Below, piece after piece: positions 1 through 5,897 of a DNA stretch of 41,166 nucleotides. Position 1 is the stretch's first letter; every line of letters starts with the position of its first letter. The DNA comes from a virus. The stretch is taken from positions 1 to 41,166 of IMG/VR virus record IMGVR_UViG_3300023109_000046, one strand, 5' to 3'. The notes beneath the pieces were generated by a model. The model saw nothing but the letters and a program-made list of their open reading frames with translations. It was not told where the DNA came from and did no database searches. Position numbers and translations under genes: made by a program.

Positions 1-155
1 ATGTTACTGGTCATCAAGCAGCTCTAACATTAACCGAATCTCAAATTAGTGATCTTGGAAATTATCTGCTTACGGTTCCTGCCGCCACATCCCAGGCCCT
101 CGGAGGTCTTAAGGTTTCATTCAGTAACGGAAATCTTTATATTTCAAATTCATAA
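1..155 (+). CDS. 3' end of a tail-fibre-like protein (partial)
   Basis: An open frame enters from the left edge (codons in phase with base 3) and stops at TAA 153-155. The 50 visible residues end in GLKVSFSNGNLYISNS and contain the segment LTLTESQISDLGNYL, a style seen in low-complexity fibre or virion proteins. The next gene starts one base after the stop, which suggests co-translation. Too little is visible to name the family. That it is a virion protein is inferred from composition and from the structural-type gene after it. Confidence 0.5.
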   Translation, partial: VTGHQAALTLTESQISDLGNYLLTVPAATSQALGGLKVSFSNGNLYISNS

Positions 156-156
156 T

Positions 157-672
157 ATGACAAAATTTCATTACAATACTAATATTCCATCTAACGTCTA
201 TTACAACAATGCATCGGTCAATAAAGTATTTTATGTAGATGCGAATGGGATAGAAACAGAAGTTTGGCCACTGGCCAGCCAAACAACTATTCCGGAAAAT
301 TCCGGAGATATTCGGATAGAGATTCTTTCTGGAGTATCTGCTAATTTGACTGTCGAATTTCGGCCCGACGGAAGCATATCTACTACTTCCGGAGCGTTTA
401 CATTCCCGTCCAGCTGGAATGCTTGGGCAGTTCCAGTGGGATCCGGTGCAGGAAATAATTATTCAATCAGAGTAACAACTCCAGCCTCGGGTGTTTCTGG
501 TGTACTAAATCAATGGATTAGCATGAGCACTTGGCCGACCGCGTATACGATAGCGATGTCGATACCCACAAGTAGTGCTTTAGCGAATCTGACAGTCGAG
601 GTCAGGGATAATACGACGCAATCAATCGTATCTAACGTTTATAGGATGCGGATCGAAAACGAAGACCTGTAG
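157..672 (+). CDS. Small virion/fibre-associated protein, unknown
   Basis: 171 residues from ATG 157, placed just after the previous stop. The frame stays open back to base 49, but that would overlap the upstream gene by over 100 bases, so I prefer 157; there is no strong ribosome site for either. The N-terminus (YNTNIPSNVYYNNASVNKVF, then YVDANGIETEVWP) resembles the first 30 residues of the protein at 38341, which has NRVYVGDELVWQ. The rest is Ser/Thr/Val-rich and beta-like, with two NLTVE segments suggesting a repeated Ig-like or jelly-roll unit. I infer a tail or capsid decoration protein; the exact role is unknown. Confidence 0.55.
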   Translation: MTKFHYNTNIPSNVYYNNASVNKVFYVDANGIETEVWPLASQTTIPENSGDIRIEILSGVSANLTVEFRPDGSISTTSGAFTFPSSWNAWAVPVGSGAGNNYSIRVTTPASGVSGVLNQWISMSTWPTAYTIAMSIPTSSALANLTVEVRDNTTQSIVSNVYRMRIENEDL

Positions 673-688
673 ATGGGCCAATTGTCGA

Positions 689-696
689 CATAAATA
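689..696 (+). promoter_or_regulatory. Late promoter, CATAAATA variant
   Basis: CATAAATA lies 26 bases upstream of the endolysin ATG. It differs by one base from the T4 late consensus TATAAATA. The surrounding GTCGACATAAATA also occurs on the minus strand at 17140-17152, before the probable gp2 gene, which supports a functional element. Confidence 0.55.
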
Positions 697-722
697 TTCA
701 AACAATCATAGGAGATTATATC

Positions 723-1175
723 ATGGGATTTAAATTATCATCGAGATCATTGAAAAGACTGGACGGAGTAGATCCGGATCTAGTCCAAGTAGTTAACTAC
801 GCAATCGAAGAAACTAAGATTGACTTTGGGGTGATCGAAGGGGTTCGTTCTATTCAGCGCCAAGAAGAACTGGTTGCTTCTGGTGCGTCCCAAACGATGA
901 AGTCCAAACACCTAGAAGGTCGCGCAGTCGATCTTATGGCCTATATTGGCAGCCGCGGCAGCTGGGAACTCAATATTTATGATGAAATTGCTGATGCAAT
1001 GAAATTCGGCGCAGAGAAGGTCGGCATTTCTGTCCGGTGGGGTGCTGCATGGACTATTAGCGATATTAGAGATTGGGACGGATCTATGGAAGATGCGATG
1101 AACTCTTATGTCGATACCAGAAGATCTCAGGGCAGAAGGCCCTTTATTGATGCTCCTCACTTCGAGTTGATGTAA
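723..1175 (+). CDS. M15-family peptidase, probable endolysin
   Basis: 150 residues; a zinc peptidase of the M15 (VanY / L-alanyl-D-glutamate endopeptidase) type that cleaves murein cross-peptides. Visible motifs are SKHLEGRAVDL (zinc ligands His63 and Asp70) and the C-terminal DAPHFEL (Asp143 catalytic, His146 third ligand), the arrangement of the T5 endolysin family. No signal peptide is visible, so export would need a holin. TAGGAGA lies about 9 bases before the ATG, and a late-type promoter box lies at 689-696. It stands alone after two virion-type genes and before an early-type promoter, fitting late expression. A virion-borne role is possible but less likely, because no structural domain is attached. 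Confidence 0.85.
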   Translation: MGFKLSSRSLKRLDGVDPDLVQVVNYAIEETKIDFGVIEGVRSIQRQEELVASGASQTMKSKHLEGRAVDLMAYIGSRGSWELNIYDEIADAMKFGAEKVGISVRWGAAWTISDIRDWDGSMEDAMNSYVDTRRSQGRRPFIDAPHFELM

Positions 1176-1241
1176 GTAATAAAAACCGACCCTCTTATAA
1201 CCAAATGATCTAAAAACTTCTCATTTTTTTCCCGAAAAGCC

Positions 1242-1270
1242 TTGACATTTTTGCCAAAATCGTCGATAAT
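1242..1270 (+). promoter_or_regulatory. Sigma70-type early promoter
   Basis: TTGACA (1242-1247), a 17-base spacer and GATAAT (1265-1270), 33 bases before the ATG at 1303. The flanks (AAAAGCC before the -35, AGCTA after the -10, GAGAG near the start codon) are shared with the promoter at 1976-2004. Confidence 0.8.
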
Positions 1271-1302
1271 AGCTACTTAATCAATTGAGAAGAGAGAAAT
1301 TT

Positions 1303-1656
1303 ATGGGTTACACTGCAAGTTTTGTTACGGGCGCGACTGGTCAATATTCAATCGCGGAAATTGACGGACATTTATTCGATTTGAGCGATATTCGTATCGG
1401 CGAAGTTGGAGTAAAATTCGAACTTCCAGAAATGAAACTGTTTCGAACAGTTACTTTGAACGAATTGATCAGCGTCACTAAGGCTTGGGCAGAATCTTGG
1501 AATCTTCTGGCGACTAAAGTTCACGAAGAAGGAATCGAGGTAACTGAAACGGTAGATCTCTATCGCGAGGCCTCTGCAGGAACTAGGGGCTGGAAAGTCA
1601 TCGAATTCCAAGGAACCAAGTATGCAATCAAGGCCGGCAAATATCTAATTGTTTAA
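1303..1656 (+). CDS. Hypothetical early protein, 117 aa
   Basis: I do not recognise the family. The start is ATG 1303, preceded by the purine-rich GAGAAGAGAG; an in-frame TTG at 1285 is less likely. The product is soluble, mixed alpha/beta and mildly acidic, with no membrane segment and no Cys. It is transcribed from the strong sigma70-type promoter at 1242 and ended by the intrinsic terminator at 1664-1689, so it forms a single-gene early unit. Such isolated, strongly promoted small genes in T4-like phages often act on host machinery, but nothing in the sequence shows a target. Confidence 0.65.
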   Translation: MGYTASFVTGATGQYSIAEIDGHLFDLSDIRIGEVGVKFELPEMKLFRTVTLNELISVTKAWAESWNLLATKVHEEGIEVTETVDLYREASAGTRGWKVIEFQGTKYAIKAGKYLIV

Positions 1657-1663
1657 TATTACA

Positions 1664-1689
1664 GCCCCCCGTCAAGGGGGCATCTTTTT
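1664..1689 (+). terminator. Rho-independent terminator
   Basis: A GCCCCC / GGGGGC stem with a short GTCAA-type loop, followed after ATC by five T. It lies 8 bases after the stop of the 1303 gene and isolates it from the gene at 1713. Confidence 0.85.
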
Positions 1690-1712
1690 ATCAATATTCG
1701 TATAGGAAAACT

Positions 1713-1958
1713 ATGAGATATCGACAAGAAATTACTCAGTGGGATAAATGCAATTACGACCAAAAAAATCACATCTACATCACTGAGGGCAGCTGGCTGA
1801 TCGGTTTCGTGCCGGTTGCGGGCCCCACTGCCGGCCAAGAGATTCGGTTCACAGAACCCAAGAAACAGTGGTCTGTATCTAGGAGAAAATTCCGCGATTT
1901 GACTAAAAAGGAATTAAAAGATCTAGGGTTAGATCAAAAAGATCTAACAACTAGCTAA
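1713..1958 (+). CDS. Hypothetical protein, 81 aa
   Basis: Family not recognised. The 81-residue product starts MRYRQEITQWDKCNYDQKNH and has a basic C-terminal half (KKQWSVSRRKFRDLTKKELKDLG), which could bind nucleic acid or protein; this is only a composition argument. TAGGAAAA lies just before the ATG. It lies directly after the terminator of the preceding gene and has no clear promoter of its own, so it may rely on read-through. An 8-bp inverted repeat (1928-1948) lies in its last codons. Confidence 0.55.
   Translation: MRYRQEITQWDKCNYDQKNHIYITEGSWLIGFVPVAGPTAGQEIRFTEPKKQWSVSRRKFRDLTKKELKDLGLDQKDLTTS
1928..1948 (+). repeat. Inverted repeat GTTAGATC-AAAAA-GATCTAAC
   Basis: A perfect 8-bp stem with a 5-base A loop inside the last codons of the 1713 gene, followed by no T-run. 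It might be an mRNA 3'-end stabiliser or weak terminator before the next promoter. Coding constraint alone would not give such symmetry, but chance is possible. Confidence 0.45.
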
Positions 1959-1975
1959 ATAATTCCTAAAAAGCC

Positions 1976-2004
1976 TTGACTATACCCGCTATCTATGAGA
2001 AAAT
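1976..2004 (+). promoter_or_regulatory. Sigma70-type early promoter, second copy
   Basis: TTGACT (1976-1981), a 17-base spacer and GAAAAT (1999-2004), 33 bases before ATG 2037. The flanks (AAAAAGCC upstream, AGCTATATAAATTG downstream, GAGAG before the start) align with those of the promoter at 1242, so the pair look like copies of one element. Confidence 0.65.
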
Positions 2005-2036
2005 AGCTATATAAATTGTTAGAGAGACTCAAAAAT

Positions 2037-2510
2037 ATGTCAAATCTTGTTGCGGTTTACGGTGGAAAAGCCTTCGAAAGAAAAATTGCGCATACTACGG
2101 TTACTTGGTGCATAAAAAAACTTCTTCCGAGATTACGGACTCTTGATATCACTATTCGTTTCAAGAATTTTTCCGACGGAAGTTTTGCGGATTGTAGCCC
2201 TAACGCGCTTGATGTCTTGTGCGGCTACAACCCAAGAGCATTTGAGATTCGTGTACAGAAGGGACTAAAACTGTTTGATCTGCTCACGACATTGTGTCAC
2301 GAAATGGTGCACGTTAAGCAATATGCTAAAAAGGAATTAGTCGACGTATATCACGGAGCCTGTTACACTAAAACGTTGTGGAAAAAATCTCCAAAAAATT
2401 GGGAAAATGCAGAATATCGCGAGCTTCCTTGGGAAAAGGAAGCTTGGAAGCTTGAAAGACCGATGGCAATATTATGCCTAGAGGAAGCACACTCGGACTA
2501 CTACGGATAA
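2037..2510 (+). CDS. SprT-like zinc metallopeptidase
   Basis: 157 residues from ATG 2037; an in-frame TTG at 2016 is rejected because GAGAG sits between it and the ATG. The zinc-binding motif HEMVH (88-92) follows a hydrophobic helix DLLTTLC, with HGACY at 106-110 and ELPWEKEAWKLE near residue 130. That last block resembles the PWE-E-A-E segment of SprT-like phage peptidases. SprT/Spartan-type enzymes process proteins bound to DNA; in phages the substrate is unknown. The gene stands first behind the early promoter at 1976, and its stop overlaps a possible ATG of the next gene (TAATG at 2508-2512). The peptidase fold is fairly secure; the biological role is not. Confidence 0.75.
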   Translation: MSNLVAVYGGKAFERKIAHTTVTWCIKKLLPRLRTLDITIRFKNFSDGSFADCSPNALDVLCGYNPRAFEIRVQKGLKLFDLLTTLCHEMVHVKQYAKKELVDVYHGACYTKTLWKKSPKNWENAEYRELPWEKEAWKLERPMAILCLEEAHSDYYG

Positions 2511-2584
2511 TGAAAAAAAGACTCATTTCGAAACTGGTTGCTTTCGAATATTACAAAGAAAATAAAGATTATTTGGAAGAAAAT

Positions 2585-3172
2585 ATGATGAAGAGTGTAA
2601 AAAAATCGCAGAATTGTGCTATAATGCCAAATAAATCTGGTATGGTTTTTTCGATGAGTGTTCTGCTAGCATTTGCCTTTATGTTCTGTGCGACATCCGT
2701 CTATGGTGCTGATTATGTCGAAGCGCGAGTGGTTTCCTATGAACCGGTATATTACGATGTCGTCAACCGAAGGCCGACAAGAGTATGTAAAGACGTTTTA
2801 GTACAAGTTCGCGAAGATGGTCCCATAGGAGGAAGAATCGGCAAAACTGTTGACAGAAAGTATGGGTCGGTAGGCGGGCTGGTTGGTGCTGTAACTGGTG
2901 GTCTGCTTGGCAGTAGAATTGGAGGGGGGTCCGGCAAAACTCTCTCCACGGCCACTGGGGTGATTGTTGGCGCTCATTTAGGGGATGGCATTAGTCGCAA
3001 ACGCAAAGAAACTGCTGCGGAATATGTCACTACAAATCAATGCGCAACGGTTTTTGTCGAGGACGTGGTAAAGCGAGTCGATTATTATCGAGTTGTTGTA
3101 GAGGTTGATGGTGTGCTTACTACTGCAAATTCTCGAAGAATTCCGAGCGAAACTATGATGGTGTTATATTGA
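2585..3172 (+). CDS. Secreted glycine-zipper (17 kDa antigen-like) protein
   Basis: Starting at ATG 2585 (GGAAGA upstream) gives 195 residues; ATG 2510 (overlapping the SprT stop) or 2588 are alternatives in the same frame. A charged N-terminus precedes a hydrophobic segment, MVFSMSVLLAFAFMFCATSV, then YGA|DY, a plausible signal peptidase I site. No lipobox is obvious. The mature part has a glycine-zipper hairpin (GGLVGAVTGGLLGSRIGGG, then TGVIVGAHLGDGI) flanked by tyrosine/valine-rich beta segments, as in Rickettsia 17 kDa surface antigen-like envelope proteins. It probably inserts in or under the host outer membrane. Roles in surface exclusion or envelope weakening are guesses. Confidence 0.65.
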   Translation: MMKSVKKSQNCAIMPNKSGMVFSMSVLLAFAFMFCATSVYGADYVEARVVSYEPVYYDVVNRRPTRVCKDVLVQVREDGPIGGRIGKTVDRKYGSVGGLVGAVTGGLLGSRIGGGSGKTLSTATGVIVGAHLGDGISRKRKETAAEYVTTNQCATVFVEDVVKRVDYYRVVVEVDGVLTTANSRRIPSETMMVLY

Positions 3173-3215
3173 TCTCGCTTGGCAGAAACCCGAGCATTTC
3201 GCATGGAGGGTCGTA

Positions 3216-3419
3216 ATGGGATTGGAATATACTAAGAAGTCGTGGAGCTCCTTGTCTCAGCTAGTAAGTCGGATAGAGGCTGACAAAAAAGAAAAAATAA
3301 AGGAATATGACGGCATGTTTGTCATTACCAACAAGTACACTTATGGCCTAGTGCTCGGCAAGCTCCAAGTATATGACAAAAAAAAGCAGCACTTAAACCC
3401 GTCGGATGATGAAAAATAA
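3216..3419 (+). CDS. Hypothetical protein, 67 aa
   Basis: Not recognised. GGAGGG sits 8 bases before ATG 3216, a strong ribosome site. The product is charged and Lys-rich (DKKEKIKEYDGMF, ending in KKKQHLNPSDDEK), with no membrane segment. It is the last gene before the hairpin-rich stretch at 3434-3660, and a late-promoter box begins 7 bases after its stop. Confidence 0.5.
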   Translation: MGLEYTKKSWSSLSQLVSRIEADKKEKIKEYDGMFVITNKYTYGLVLGKLQVYDKKKQHLNPSDDEK

Positions 3420-3425
3420 AATTAT

Positions 3426-3433
3426 TATAAATA
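3426..3433 (+). promoter_or_regulatory. Late promoter TATAAATA
   Basis: A perfect T4-type late box, 7 bases after the stop of the 3216 gene. The first plausible start codon downstream is at 3665, so the transcript would begin with about 225 non-coding bases. Confidence 0.55.
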
Positions 3434-3660
3434 CCTTCGTTCTGTTCATCATCACATCAAAACCTAGAAATAAACGAATTCGTCTAAATCTTGACATCGA
3501 CAAAGATTTGGACAGAACCGCTATTTGTGGCCAGTAAGATACTTGGGCAGCTGTCATGAATTGATGACAAATTGCTGCAAGCTTATCGTGCTGGAATATG
3601 AATACTTGTCGTTACCTCGGGTAACATTAACTACTGTCTTTTGGAGGCAAAAAATAAAAA
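3434..3660 (+). ncRNA. Candidate structured non-coding leader/RNA
   Basis: I find no credible ORF here. Three inverted repeats are visible. AAATCTT (3486-3492) pairs with AAGATTT (3503-3509). GCAGCTGTCAT (3547-3557) pairs with ATGACA (3564-3569) plus GCTGC (3574-3578), leaving a 4-base bulge. GTTACC (3611-3616) and GGTAAC (3620-3625) flank a TCG loop. The stretch lies directly downstream of a perfect late box. It could be a long 5' leader for the 3665 ORF or a stand-alone RNA; I recognise no Rfam family. Confidence 0.35.
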
Positions 3661-3664
3661 ATTG

Positions 3665-3811
3665 ATGGAAAAACATAAAAAAACTAATACTGATTCAAAT
3701 TCTAACTACGAATCTAGATTTTCGGCAACGATTATGACCAAGTTAGAAATGCTATTTTATATCACTTTGGCGTTCTCGCCATCGATCGCTGCTATTCATG
3801 CATTGGGATAA
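3665..3811 (+). CDS. Small putative membrane protein, 48 aa
   Basis: ATG 3665 to TAA 3809-3811. The N-terminal half is polar and Lys/Asn-rich (MEKHKKTNTDSNSNYESRF); the C-terminal half has one hydrophobic segment (MLFYITLAFSPSIAAIHAL). GGAGG occurs at 3643-3647, but 17 bases from the ATG is longer than ideal, so translation efficiency is doubtful. It lies between the structured stretch and the deformylase homologue. A single-span phage membrane peptide is the simplest reading; the ORF could also be spurious. Confidence 0.35.
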   Translation: MEKHKKTNTDSNSNYESRFSATIMTKLEMLFYITLAFSPSIAAIHALG

Positions 3812-3969
3812 CTGTGCTACTCGTATAATAATGTCGGGATGGGGATCTTAGATCCCTCTACCGGCTACCAATACTAGCACTCACAGTTCCCCCATATCCG
3901 CTTAAACGCACCTCTTCTACGAATTCGACGTTCTGTCGAGTCAGGGAAACACGAATACTAAATATTTTT
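3812..3969 (+). other. Non-coding spacer with two small inverted repeats
   Basis: No ORF is supported. GGGATC-TTA-GATCCC (3842-3856) and TCGAC-GTTCT-GTCGA (3925-3939) are perfect short palindromic stems. A TATAAT hexamer at 3824-3829 has no good -35 at 17 bases. No clear ribosome site precedes ATG 3970. Confidence 0.35.
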
Positions 3970-4548
3970 ATGCCAGATTTTAAAAATAGATTTTTTTACA
4001 AAAAATTGAAATTGCTCGAGACTCCTAGCAAGCAATTGACTAGAAGGGCCCGTCACTTTGATTACGAGCTGTATGATGCTCCAGCACTGAGTCTGAAGAT
4101 GATAGATATGATGTTCTGGGAAGCTGGATCAGGATTAAGCGCTAATCAACTCGGAATAGATGCTCAAATATTCGTAATGAAAAGGTCTAATGGTGCATTA
4201 GTTACCGCAATCAATCCCCGAATAATATCCAAGTCTGACAAAAGTTTGACTGAGATTGAAGGATGTTTGAGCTGTCCCGACTTACTATTAGCTGTCCCGC
4301 GGCCCGAATTTATCGAGGTCGAGTACTATGACGAGAAGCAAAAAAAAATAATTGATTTTTTTTACGACTACGATGCCAGAGGTTTCCTTCACGGCATAGA
4401 CCATCTTGCTGGGAAGATGTTTGTCGAAAAGGTGTCGGATTTCGAACTATGGCGAGCAGAAGAATGGCCGAGGGCCCGCTTAGATAATATTGCTATAAAT
4501 ACTAGTAATAACATGAGGATGTATGATGGAAATAAACTTAAAAGCTGA
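3970..4548 (+). CDS. Peptide deformylase homologue lacking the catalytic Glu
   Basis: 192 residues. Peptide deformylase removes the N-formyl group from nascent proteins using a metal held by one Cys and two His. Motif 1 is present as GSGLSANQ (53-60) and motif 2 as EGCLS (97-101, ligand Cys99). Motif 3 reads HGIDH (141-145) where the family has HE-x-x-H, so both His ligands remain but the general acid/base Glu is Gly. The codon is GGC, two changes away from any Glu codon, so a single read error cannot explain it. The last 26 bases overlap the lipase gene. Marine phages often carry deformylases, thought to help host protein turnover; this one is probably inactive as a classical deformylase or uses another residue. 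Confidence 0.8.
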   Translation: MPDFKNRFFYKKLKLLETPSKQLTRRARHFDYELYDAPALSLKMIDMMFWEAGSGLSANQLGIDAQIFVMKRSNGALVTAINPRIISKSDKSLTEIEGCLSCPDLLLAVPRPEFIEVEYYDEKQKKIIDFFYDYDARGFLHGIDHLAGKMFVEKVSDFELWRAEEWPRARLDNIAINTSNNMRMYDGNKLKS

Positions 4549-5317
4549 ATTCAAAAAATATAAAACTATCGAAAAGACGGATAAATATTCTGTGTCTGTA
4601 GCTAAACAGCTAGCATTATTCTCGGCCTTGGCCTACAAGACCGACAACAAGCATTTTGTGGAAAATGCTTTATCCGAGTATAGCAAATCTCATTTCAAGA
4701 CGTTTGACAATGACGCCACCGAAGCACTAGTAGTAAAGACTGGGACATGTATCATTCTCACATTTCGAGGAACCGAACCAACAGAATTTAAAGATATTCT
4801 ATCTGACATTAATATAATTCCGAAAAAAGCAGAAAGGCAGGGAATCGTTCATAGCGGGTTTGCTGGGGCTTTGGATAAAATTTGGACGGACGTTGAAATA
4901 TATTTAGATTCTATACACGCATCCGGAGACTTAGTCTATATATGCGGACATAGTTTGGGCGGGGCGTTAGCTACAGTGGCAGCTGCAAGATCGAAATATC
5001 TTTGTCAGGTGTATACTTATGGTCAGCCTAGGGTAGGAAATAAGAAATACGCTAAAAATGTAAAGTCTAATATATATCGTCACGTCCATGGAGCAGATCT
5101 GGTTCCTGCCCTGCCGCTCCCCATATTATTCTATCGGCATATGGGGGAAATAAAAGTAGTGGACAAGAAGAAGAAAATAGTGTACACTGCTAATTCTTTC
5201 TTAAATTTTGAATGGATTAGATTTAAACTAATGTCAGAATCAATCTTTTCCAAAGCGCCGTTTATGTCTTTGTTGAAGGATCATGAAATAACGACTTACT
5301 ATTCCAGTATTGCATAG
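4523..5317 (+). CDS. Class 3 lipase (alpha/beta hydrolase)
   Basis: 264 residues from ATG 4523 (a second ATG follows at once). It matches the lipase class 3 pattern: TFRGT (80-84) forms the oxyanion-side strand, HSGFAGAL follows, then the nucleophile elbow GHSLGG (142-147, Ser144), YTYGQPRVGN (165-174), HGADLVPALP (189-198, Asp192) and a C-terminal DHEITTYY (His254). A full Ser-Asp-His triad is therefore visible. No signal peptide or membrane segment is seen, so it would act on cytoplasmic or inner-leaflet acyl esters unless released at lysis. It overlaps the deformylase homologue by 26 bases and is followed 8 bases later by the FmdB-like gene. The lipid substrate is unknown. Confidence 0.85.
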   Translation: MMEINLKAEFKKYKTIEKTDKYSVSVAKQLALFSALAYKTDNKHFVENALSEYSKSHFKTFDNDATEALVVKTGTCIILTFRGTEPTEFKDILSDINIIPKKAERQGIVHSGFAGALDKIWTDVEIYLDSIHASGDLVYICGHSLGGALATVAAARSKYLCQVYTYGQPRVGNKKYAKNVKSNIYRHVHGADLVPALPLPILFYRHMGEIKVVDKKKKIVYTANSFLNFEWIRFKLMSESIFSKAPFMSLLKDHEITTYYSSIA

Positions 5318-5325
5318 GAAATAAT

Positions 5326-5568
5326 ATGCCGACATACACATACATATGTAATTCGTGTGATTATAGTTTTGAAGAAAAACTAAAAATCTCCGAAAGAAAT
5401 ACTCCACTCAAGGCCCCGTGTTTTAGATGTGGAGAACCCGCAGTATCTCAGACCATCAAGCAAGTAAATGTCGGAGATCCTGTTGCGCTGGGAGTTAAAA
5501 AGCTGCCAGAGGATTTTAAGCGAGGAGTTCTGGATAAGGCCAAAAGAGCAGCAGGGGCGATGATCTAG
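5326..5568 (+). CDS. FmdB-like zinc-ribbon protein
   Basis: 80 residues starting MPTYTYICNSCDYSFEEKL. Two CxxC knuckles (Cys8/Cys11 and Cys32/Cys35) form a zinc ribbon of the FmdB/CxxC-CxxC regulatory type. The C-terminal part (GVKKLPEDFKRGVLDKAKRA) is basic and helical. Small proteins of this type are common beside nuclease genes in marine T4-like phages; the function is unproven but DNA or protein binding is likely. It lies in a tight same-strand run with its neighbours. Confidence 0.75.
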   Translation: MPTYTYICNSCDYSFEEKLKISERNTPLKAPCFRCGEPAVSQTIKQVNVGDPVALGVKKLPEDFKRGVLDKAKRAAGAMI

Positions 5569-5578
5569 GGAGAGATTC

Positions 5579-5890
5579 ATGGGGAAACTAATAGATGCAA
5601 AAGAACTTTTTGAAATTCGAAAATTCATCAACGCAAAAGATTTGGATAGTATTCGGAAATATGTCGGAGCAGAAGAATACGCCAGGAATATATCATACAG
5701 TTTGATGGAAAATATTGTGACTGCGATTGACGAGTCCGGATTCAATATTGCAGACTCGTCAACGATAGAAGATCTAACTTTTATCAATATGGCCCTCAAG
5801 GCGACATTAGATAGACAGCTGGGGGTAGATAATGAGTTTTATCATCATATAGGAAAAATGATACAAACAATGAAATCTGAAATAAAATAG
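5579..5890 (+). CDS. Conserved phage protein, unknown, 103 aa
   Basis: Helical, acidic protein with a conserved-looking C-terminal block (FINMALKATLDRQLGVDNEF). I recall similar small proteins next to MGME1-like exonuclease genes in marine T4-like phages, but no function is known to me. GGGAGAG precedes the ATG. It sits 10 bases after the FmdB-like gene and 7 before the exonuclease, so the three probably form one operon. An accessory role in nucleic-acid metabolism is inferred only from position. Confidence 0.65.
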   Translation: MGKLIDAKELFEIRKFINAKDLDSIRKYVGAEEYARNISYSLMENIVTAIDESGFNIADSSTIEDLTFINMALKATLDRQLGVDNEFYHHIGKMIQTMKSEIK

Positions 5891-5897
5891 GTATATT

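Noticed and set aside
49-156. Earlier start at base 49 for the 157 gene
   Set aside because: It would overlap the coding end of the preceding gene by over 100 bases, and the translated extension (Pro/Arg-rich) looks non-native.
3491-3519. TTGACA as a possible -35 in the 3434-3660 stretch
   Set aside because: At 17 bases the hexamer is AGAACC, which is not a -10, and the TTGACA lies in the loop-side of an inverted repeat.
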